From contig CAAGAO010000019.1 of NCBI GenBank assembly GCA_900767835.1, positions 1 through 19,436 of the forward strand: a DNA stretch of 19,436 nt, given 5' to 3'. Of the stretch, positions 14,854 to 19,436 are shown one piece after another. The notes below the pieces were generated by a model, which worked only from the letters and a program-made list of their open reading frames with translations, made no database searches and had not been told where the DNA came from. The stretch comes from Clostridia bacterium (GTDB lineage Bacteria > Bacillota > Clostridia > Christensenellales > UBA1242). Made by a program: the position numbers and the translations under genes. How positions within the stretch are numbered: position 1 is the first letter of the stretch; every line of letters begins with the position of its first letter.

Positions 14854-15705
14854 GTGAAAATAATTAAGTATATTTTTATTTTGTCTTTTGCTTTTATATC
14901 TTGTTTTTTTTCGCTAAAAAGCAGGTATGTTTTTGCATCACAAACCTATTATGCTCAAATACCTAAAGGGCAAGAAGTATATTTATATTGCACTCCAAAT
15001 TCTTCTATTAGTGAAAGAATGTTTGTATTGCCCGCGACTTATTTTGTTGAACTATTAAAAAATGCAAATGATGATTTTTATTATGCTAGGTATAACGATT
15101 TGTATGGCTATGTAATAAAAAACGAAGTAAAGCCCGTTAAAAACATACCTACTTCGCCTTTTTTAATTAATATAAATTTTAGAGTTTTTGTGCCTAGTGG
15201 TGCAAATTTGCGTTCTTCACCATACAACAATGGTAGTTTAAACCTTGTTTACTCCATTCCTTTTTTAGATAATAATTTATTGTATTATGGGCAAACTTTT
15301 GGCGAAGAAGCCATAAGCAAAAAAGGTAATGTTTGGTATTATTGCAAATATTTTTCTGGTAATGTAACCTATGTTGGATATGTTTATTCTCCGCTATGTG
15401 ATGATTTATGCCAAATTTACGAAAACACCGAAGTTGTTGAATATATTGACAATATTCAATTTGAAAATGAAGAAACTCAAGCATCAACTGATGTTTTTAA
15501 TGGCTTGTCTTCGACCGCAACAACTATAATTATTATCGCAATAAGTTTACCTTGTTTACTCTTTATATACCTACTTTTTAAGCCCACTAGACTTGTTGAG
15601 CAATCATCAACCGAAAATGGCTTATCTTCACGCAAAAAACACTCTAAAAAGAAAATTCGTAAACTTAAAAATTCTGATTACTATGAACTTGATGACGACT
15701 TTTAA
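14854..15705 (+). CDS. Membrane-anchored protein with two SH3-like domains
   Basis: A 283-residue protein. Residues 1-29 form a signal peptide ending 'VFASQ'. Residues 30-95 and about 104-185 look like two bacterial SH3-type domains, the second with the hallmark 'GANLRSSP' (116-123). Residues 221-243 form a membrane helix, followed by a strongly basic tail (RKKHSKKKIRK) and an acidic end. The topology suggests external SH3 domains, possibly contacting cell wall, with a short cytoplasmic tail. It starts with GTG and has no Shine-Dalgarno sequence. The promoter's -10 ends 6 bases before the GTG, so the mRNA may be leaderless. It sits divergently from terL and its stop overlaps that of the sigma-like gene by 4 bases. 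Confidence 0.78.
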   Translation: MKIIKYIFILSFAFISCFFSLKSRYVFASQTYYAQIPKGQEVYLYCTPNSSISERMFVLPATYFVELLKNANDDFYYARYNDLYGYVIKNEVKPVKNIPTSPFLININFRVFVPSGANLRSSPYNNGSLNLVYSIPFLDNNLLYYGQTFGEEAISKKGNVWYYCKYFSGNVTYVGYVYSPLCDDLCQIYENTEVVEYIDNIQFENEETQASTDVFNGLSSTATTIIIIAISLPCLLFIYLLFKPTRLVEQSSTENGLSSRKKHSKKKIRKLKNSDYYELDDDF

Positions 15706-16265
15706 ACCACATTTGCAAGTAAATCGGATATGTATTTATTAAATACGCTATCGTTAGATATAACATCCGCTTTTTCTTGAATAACATAAGAATTTTTTTC
15801 TAATAATTTTAAGATTGAACTTATAAATGGGTCACTCGCATACTCAATTTCAAATTTTTCAGAAGTATACCCCATACAAGATAATGTCGCCATAAATATT
15901 GCTAAAGCATTATCTAACTTCCTATATCCTGAGCGAACTGATATACCTAAAAGTTCGCATGTTTTTTCTATTGATAATTTTTGAATATACTTCAATATGA
16001 TTAATTTCGCTTGATTTTTTGGTATTTCTTTTAATGCTTTATCAATTATTAATTTCAAGTTTATGTATCCAATTTTTCTGTTTGTTAACTCAATAATTTT
16101 GTTTGATACTGTTTCTATTGTCGTTTCATTAAAGTTATAACTAAAAGTATAATATGAGTTTACCGCTGTATGTTCCACAAGTAAGTCAATAGAATCACAT
16201 AAACGCTGTAAATAATTGTATGAGGATAAGATTGCCTTTCCCCAAATTTTTTGTTTTGTTGTCAT
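15702..16265 (-). CDS. Sigma-region-4-like helix-turn-helix regulator (phage-type)
   Basis: A 187-residue protein. Residues 81-124 ('IPKNQAKLIILKYIQKLSIEKTCELLGIS...') match the layout of sigma-70 region 4 or phage late-gene activators such as the ArpU/RinA type: a hydrophobic helix, 'LS', an Ala-less recognition helix with 'LGIS', and a following basic helix. No sigma region 2 is visible, so it is more likely a regulator than a full sigma factor. The C-terminal 60 residues are acidic and unrecognised. The start ATG 16263-16265 has GGGGAGG about 13 bases upstream, rather far. An unusually elaborate control region lies upstream (16266-16511). Pairing with terL suggests it controls, or once controlled, phage-type genes. 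The exact family is uncertain. Confidence 0.65.
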   Translation of the reverse strand: MTTKQKIWGKAILSSYNYLQRLCDSIDLLVEHTAVNSYYTFSYNFNETTIETVSNKIIELTNRKIGYINLKLIIDKALKEIPKNQAKLIILKYIQKLSIEKTCELLGISVRSGYRKLDNALAIFMATLSCMGYTSEKFEIEYASDPFISSILKLLEKNSYVIQEKADVISNDSVFNKYISDLLANVV

Positions 16266-16419
16266 AATTTAATTTTTTCCTCCCCTTATGTTTTGCCTAA
16301 ATGAATGTAGTAAAGTTTAACCGGTTTTCACCTTACTATGGCTAACTAAAATATGTTGCTTATGACTTGTAACATATTTTAACAGAATCACTTTACCCCT
16401 TATCTTAAAGTGATTATGC
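16266..16419 (-). promoter_or_regulatory. About 155-nt leader with three tandem hairpins
   Basis: Between the promoter at 16426-16453 and the regulator start lie three hairpins. One is a perfect 10-bp stem (16386-16395/16406-16415). The second is also a perfect 10-bp stem (16348-16357/16371-16380). The third is imperfect, with an AACCGGTT core (16309-16337). The loop of the first holds ATAAGGGG, an 8-mer that also occurs at the ribosome site (16281-16288). I recognise no known riboswitch. Confidence 0.55.
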
Positions 16420-16425
16420 TACTAG

Positions 16426-16453
16426 TTTATATTTAACTTTCGTAATTAGTCAA
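16426..16453 (-). promoter_or_regulatory. Promoter of the sigma-like regulator
   Basis: On the minus strand TTGACT (16448-16453) and TATAAA (16426-16431) have a 16-bp spacer. The expected transcript start is near 16419. Confidence 0.55.
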
Positions 16454-16464
16454 ACATTTTTGAC

Positions 16465-16511
16465 AATTTTGTACAAAATTCGACAAAATTCTTTTATTTT
16501 TGTACAAAATT
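16465..16511. promoter_or_regulatory. Paired palindromic operator candidate
   Basis: AATTTTGTACAAAATT (16465-16480) and TTTTGTACAAAA (16498-16509) have centres 31 bp apart. A half site ACAAAATT lies between them (16483-16490). The three ACAAAATT copies start at 16473, 16483 and 16504, so their spacings of 10 and 21 bp follow the helical repeat. They lie at about -54 and -85 of the regulator promoter, where an activator would bind; looping repression is also possible. Confidence 0.55.
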
Positions 16512-16609
16512 ACTGTTTATCACTATTGTTACAAAACATATGTTCTATTATTTGCTTTTTAATATGACAAATATATGTAATTTGCATACAATTTATAAAA
16601 ATTTTGTTC

Positions 16610-16641
16610 TAAAAAGACACTACAGTTAATTGCAGTGTCTT
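16610..16641 (-). terminator. Terminator after groESL
   Basis: An 11-bp stem, AAGACACTGCA with TGTAGTGTCTT (16641-16631 with 16624-16614) on the minus strand. It includes one G-U pair that is only valid on this strand, and TTTT follows. It lies about 105 bases past the groEL stop. The rest of the 480-base gap 16266-16745 holds only the regulator control region. Confidence 0.8.
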
Positions 16642-16745
16642 ATAATTTTTAACGTTTAAATTCAACTATAATTCCTCAATTATTAAATTGCGTAAGTAAT
16701 ATCTACAAAAAATTTAATAAAAATCATCATTTATCATTATTTGTT

Positions 16746-18371
16746 TTAGTACATTGGCATTTGAGGTTGTTCTGCGATTTCCTTTTCGGGTAAATCTGCA
16801 ACTAAACATTCGGTAGTAAGCAAAGTCCCTGCTACACTTCCAGCATTGCATAAAGCAGAACGAGTTACTTTTGTAGGGTCAATAATGCCACATTCAATCA
16901 TATTAACATATTTGTTATTCAATGCATCATAGCCATAATTTATTTCATCTATATGATTTAGTACATTACTTAAAACCTCATCATCGTTAACTCCGCAATT
17001 TTTTGCTATTTGTCTAATTGGTTCTTCAATAGCTTTTAAAACTATTAATGCACCTTTCTTTTGGTCACCATCTAGTTCTTCAATCTCTTTTAAAATGTCC
17101 TTGCTTTTGCCAGCCTTTAATAATGCAACACCACCACCAGAGACTACACCTTCACTACTTGCAGCCTTTGTTGCAGACAAAGCATCTTCTATTCTTAGTT
17201 TTTTCTCTTTTAATTCTATTTCGGTTGGAGCACCAACTTTAATCAATGCAACACCGCCAGAAAGTTTTGCAAGCCTTTCGGTCAATTTTTCTTTTTCGTA
17301 ATCACTATCTTCTTGTTTGATTTGTTCTTTGATTGAATTAATGCGTGCTAAAATTGCTTCTTTATTGCCAAAACCTTCTACTATTGTGGTGTTTTCTTTA
17401 TCAATTTTTATTGTTTTAGCCCTACCTAGCATATCTAAAGTGACTGAGTTAAGGTTTGTTCCTATTTCTTCGTTAATATATGTTCCGCCAGTTAATATGG
17501 CAATATCTTCTAGCATTGCTTTTCTCTTTTCACCAAAACTTGGAGCCTTAACTGCTACGCATGTAAATGTACCACGAATTTTGTTTAATACTAAAGTCGC
17601 AAGAGCCTCTCCTTCTACATCATCAGCAATAATTAATAATTTATCTCCAGTTTTAACAATTTGTTCTAATATTGGTAAAATTTCTTGTATAGAAGATATT
17701 TTTTTATCTGTAATTAATATATATGGGTTATCTAATTCGGCAAACATTTTTTCTTGATTTGTACACATATATGCAGATAAATATCCGCGGTCAAATTGTA
17801 AACCTTCCACAATGCAAAGTTCGGTTTGCATAGTTTTGCCTTCTTCTAGAGTAATAATTCCGTCCTTGCCTACTTTATCCATAGCCGATGCAATTAGTTC
17901 GCCAATTTTTTCATCGCCTGCAGATATACTTGCAACTTGAGCGATTTCTTTACTACTTGATACTTGTGTAGAATTTGCTAGCAAGTTATCACATATCTTA
18001 TTTACAGCAAAATCTATACCTTTTTTTAGCATTATTGGATTTGCACCTTCATCAAACAGTTTAATGCCTTCGCTTACAATTTCTTTTGCAAGCACACTTG
18101 CTGTAGTTGTACCATCACCAGCAACATCATTGGTTTTAATACTAACCTCTTTTATGAGTTGCGCGCCCATATTTTCAAAAGGGTCATCGAGTTCAATTTC
18201 TTTTGCTATTGTCACTCCATCATTTGTTATGAGCGGAGATGCAAATTTTTGAGACAAAAGTACATTTCTACCTTTTGGTCCTAGAGTGATTTTAACCGCA
18301 TCTACAAGTTTATTAACACCATTTAAAAGTGCCTCGCGTGCTTCTCTGCCATATTTTAATTGTTTAGCCAT
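16746..18371 (-). CDS. groEL: Chaperonin GroEL (60 kDa subunit)
   Basis: A 541-residue ATP-driven folding chaperonin that forms a double heptameric ring with GroES. Clear family segments are 'GREAREALLNGVNKLVDAVK', the ATP-binding 'AGDGTTTASVLA', 'LEEGKTMQTEL', the apical 'FDRGYLSAYMCT', and 'ASSEGVVSGGGVALLKA' in the second equatorial half. The C-terminus ends 'EQPQMPMY' instead of the common flexible Gly-Gly-Met tail, a modest departure. The start chosen is ATG 18369-18371 with AAGGAG 8 bases upstream, giving the usual 'MAKQ'. A longer frame to 18389 would include that site. Its start overlaps the groES stop by 8 bases, so the pair is translationally coupled. Confidence 0.98.
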   Translation of the reverse strand: MAKQLKYGREAREALLNGVNKLVDAVKITLGPKGRNVLLSQKFASPLITNDGVTIAKEIELDDPFENMGAQLIKEVSIKTNDVAGDGTTTASVLAKEIVSEGIKLFDEGANPIMLKKGIDFAVNKICDNLLANSTQVSSSKEIAQVASISAGDEKIGELIASAMDKVGKDGIITLEEGKTMQTELCIVEGLQFDRGYLSAYMCTNQEKMFAELDNPYILITDKKISSIQEILPILEQIVKTGDKLLIIADDVEGEALATLVLNKIRGTFTCVAVKAPSFGEKRKAMLEDIAILTGGTYINEEIGTNLNSVTLDMLGRAKTIKIDKENTTIVEGFGNKEAILARINSIKEQIKQEDSDYEKEKLTERLAKLSGGVALIKVGAPTEIELKEKKLRIEDALSATKAASSEGVVSGGGVALLKAGKSKDILKEIEELDGDQKKGALIVLKAIEEPIRQIAKNCGVNDDEVLSNVLNHIDEINYGYDALNNKYVNMIECGIIDPTKVTRSALCNAGSVAGTLLTTECLVADLPEKEIAEQPQMPMY

Positions 18372-18666
18372 TATTATTCTCCTTTTCAATTACCGCTAAA
18401 ATATCGGTTTGTTTAATTATAAGTAAATCTTCATCATTAAATTTAAATTCTGTGCCAGCAAATTTAGAAAATAGTACTTTATCTCCAACTTTTACTTCCA
18501 TTTTTGTTTCTTTACCGTCGATAGTCCCACCATTGCCTATAGCGACAACTTTTGCAATTTGAGATTTTTCCTTACTCATATCTGGCAAAAAAATTCCACA
18601 CACATTTGTTGTTTGTTCTTTTTCTATTTTTAATACTACTCTATCAAATAATGGTTTTATATTCAT
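18364..18666 (-). CDS. groES: Co-chaperonin GroES
   Basis: A 100-residue heptameric lid of the GroEL cage. It begins 'MNIKPLFDRVVLKIEKEQTTNVCGIFLPD', which includes the mobile loop with its hydrophobic 'GIFLP' contact, and continues through the conserved 'KVGDKVLFSKFAGTEF' barrel. AAGGAG precedes the ATG. It is the first gene of the groESL operon. No CIRCE operator (TTAGCACTC-N9-GAGTGCTAA) is present in the upstream region to the window end, so HrcA control is not evident. Confidence 0.96.
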   Translation of the reverse strand: MNIKPLFDRVVLKIEKEQTTNVCGIFLPDMSKEKSQIAKVVAIGNGGTIDGKETKMEVKVGDKVLFSKFAGTEFKFNDEDLLIIKQTDILAVIEKENNNG

Positions 18667-18752
18667 TTCTTCTCCTTTTTTAACATACTTTTTACATTTA
18701 AATTAAATAATTAATTTAAACTCATTAAATATTTTTATGTTTTTACTATAGT

Positions 18753-18782
18753 ATTTTAACACTTTTAAACATTTATGTCTAA
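18753..18782 (-). promoter_or_regulatory. Weak promoter candidate for groESL
   Basis: TTAGAC (18777-18782) and TAAAAT (18753-18758) with an 18-bp spacer on the minus strand, about 90 bp before groES. A TATAGT nearby (about 18746-18751) lacks a -35. Confidence 0.3.
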
Positions 18783-18936
18783 TGACTATTTGTTGAAAAA
18801 TGTTATTTATGCCTCCTTTTTTAATATTTTTGTAATTACATAAAAAATATATATTTATGTATAAGAATAGCAATACCAGTGTGACAGAGTTTTTAAATAT
18901 TTTTGTAATATATTTATTTATAATTGTTTTTTTATT

Positions 18937-18980
18937 AAAAAATGCAGGAAAAACTTTTTTGTAAAGAAGTCTTTCCCGCA
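18937..18980 (-). terminator. Orphan terminator upstream of groES
   Basis: On the minus strand TGCGGGAAAGACTT pairs with AAGTTTTTCCTGCA over 14 bp (18980-18967 with 18956-18943), and six T follow. The two G-U pairs are only valid for minus-strand RNA, so it must end a transcript arriving from the right. No recognised gene lies there within the window. Confidence 0.8.
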
Positions 18981-18983
18981 CCT

Positions 18984-19141
18984 TTTTTAAAAAACTATAA
19001 ATTATCATATAGCAATTAATAATTACTTAGTTAAATTACAACATCTAATATGCATATATATTTATCAACTTTAATCATTTATCCTTTTGTATACATATTT
19101 GTATTTTTTTACTAGGATATTGTATATGGTATTAATATATT
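18984..19141. other. AT-rich stretch without a supported gene
   Basis: Only a 15-codon minus-strand frame (19031-19078, ATG after AAAAGGATAA) is seen between the repeat region and the orphan terminator. It may belong to a small transcript, but the evidence is thin. Confidence 0.4.
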
Positions 19142-19200
19142 AAAACTGCTCTGGTTTGTAAGTTGTTTAAGTTGAGTTGTTTATCATATTTTGAGCGTAA
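19142..19200. repeat. 59-bp direct repeat, copy 1
   Basis: Starts AAAACTGCTCTGG and ends TTTTGAGCGTAA. It matches copy 2 at 19376-19434 with a single mismatch, offset 234 bp. Confidence 0.95.
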
Positions 19201-19243
19201 GAAAATACTCATTTTATTCGTGTTATTCTTGCGTTCCTAAAAA
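19193..19243. repeat. Copy B of the terminator-trailing hairpin sequence
   Basis: A stem of 16 bp (19193-19208 with 19220-19236) with a one-base bulge and G-U pairs valid on the plus strand. The right arm TTCTTGCGTTCCTAAAAAA matches copy A near 13.27 kb (TTCTTACGTTCCTAAAAAA), including the bulge position. Confidence 0.7.
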
Positions 19244-19266
19244 AAACTGCTTGCAATAGGCAGCAG
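19239..19266 (-). terminator. Terminator inside the repeat region
   Basis: On the minus strand CTGCTGC pairs with GCAGCAG-type bases (19266-19260 with 19254-19247, one-base bulge, loop CTATT), followed by eight T. It would end a minus transcript starting right of the window or in 19267-19436. Confidence 0.75.
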
Positions 19267-19339
19267 GTCGTCAGCACCTCAGCCTTTTGATTTCAGTTTT
19301 GTTTCACAAAACTTTCATCTTTCGGCTTGTGCTTCCTCT

Positions 19340-19366
19340 CCCCAAAAACGACAACCGTTTTCGGGG
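19340..19366. repeat. GC-rich hairpin
   Basis: CCCCAAAAACG (19340-19350) and CGTTTTCGGGG (19356-19366) with a 5-base loop. The single mismatch becomes a G-U pair in minus-strand RNA. It is more GC-rich than its surroundings. Confidence 0.65.
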
Positions 19367-19375
19367 TCCCCGTAA

Positions 19376-19434
19376 AAAACTGCTCTGGTTTGTAAGTTGT
19401 TTAAGTTGGGTTGTTTATCATATTTTGAGCGTAA
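19376..19434. repeat. 59-bp direct repeat, copy 2
   Basis: The partner of copy 1. It reaches the window edge, so a further 234-bp unit may follow outside. Confidence 0.95.
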
Positions 19435-19436
19435 AA

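Noticed and set aside
18703..19008. 101-codon minus-strand frame upstream of groES
   Set aside because: It reads straight through the strong terminator at 18937-18980 and is mostly Lys/Ile/Asn/Phe, as expected of AT-rich non-coding DNA.

Overview
The window is AT-rich, low-GC DNA from a Gram-positive bacterium of the Bacillota, most likely an uncultured gut-type member of the Clostridia. Four things support this. Ribosome sites are AGGAGG-like and promoters are consensus sigma-A type. The order secG - rnr - smpB - ssrA is the one typical of Firmicutes. A 26-codon gene matching the sporulation protein SpoVM is present, so the lineage is or was spore-forming. The surface proteins (DUF285 repeats, 'GGG..NPY' modules) are typical of gut Clostridia.

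Layout. 1-319: start of a secreted or membrane-anchored surface protein (minus), cut by the window edge. 532-1068: rpsU and the tiny spoVM (minus). 1323-2439: a YhhN/TMEM86-like membrane protein overlapping cytidine deaminase (plus). 2646-4100: gltX (minus), with its own promoter. 4436-4944: tmRNA (ssrA) and tRNA-Gly(CCC) (plus), ending at a strong terminator. 5157-8460: smpB, rnr, secG and a small membrane protein (minus), in two transcription units separated by a terminator. 8634-10141: an SPFH-domain/zinc-ribbon protein followed by a DUF1858 protein (minus). 10502-10642: a small basic Ser/Lys/Arg-rich protein (plus). 10863-12977: a DUF285 (BspA-like) repeat surface protein (minus). 13341-16265: an orphan phage-type terminase large subunit and a sigma-region-4-like regulator (both minus), with an SH3-domain membrane protein (plus) between them. 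16746-18666: groEL and groES (minus). 18667-19436: no convincing gene, but an orphan terminator and the start of a 234-bp-period repeat.

The core genes form a translation and protein-quality theme. tmRNA and SmpB rescue stalled ribosomes, RNase R degrades the defective mRNA, SecG belongs to the translocon and GroESL folds proteins. The accessory part is 10.5-16.5 kb. Its most notable signal is upstream of the DUF285 surface protein: a perfect TTGACA and a perfect TATAAT separated by only 15 bp, 8 of which are a G homopolymer, with phased A-tracts further upstream. This looks like a slippage-controlled (phase-variable) promoter. Next is the control region of the sigma-like regulator, which has paired TTTTGTACAAAA palindromes 31 bp apart, a TTGACT/TATAAA promoter and a leader with three tandem hairpins. 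The same palindrome forms the stem of the terminase terminator. A conserved sequence also directly follows two unrelated terminators, at 13.28 kb and 19.24 kb.

All calls come from reading the sequence. No database or folding search was run.
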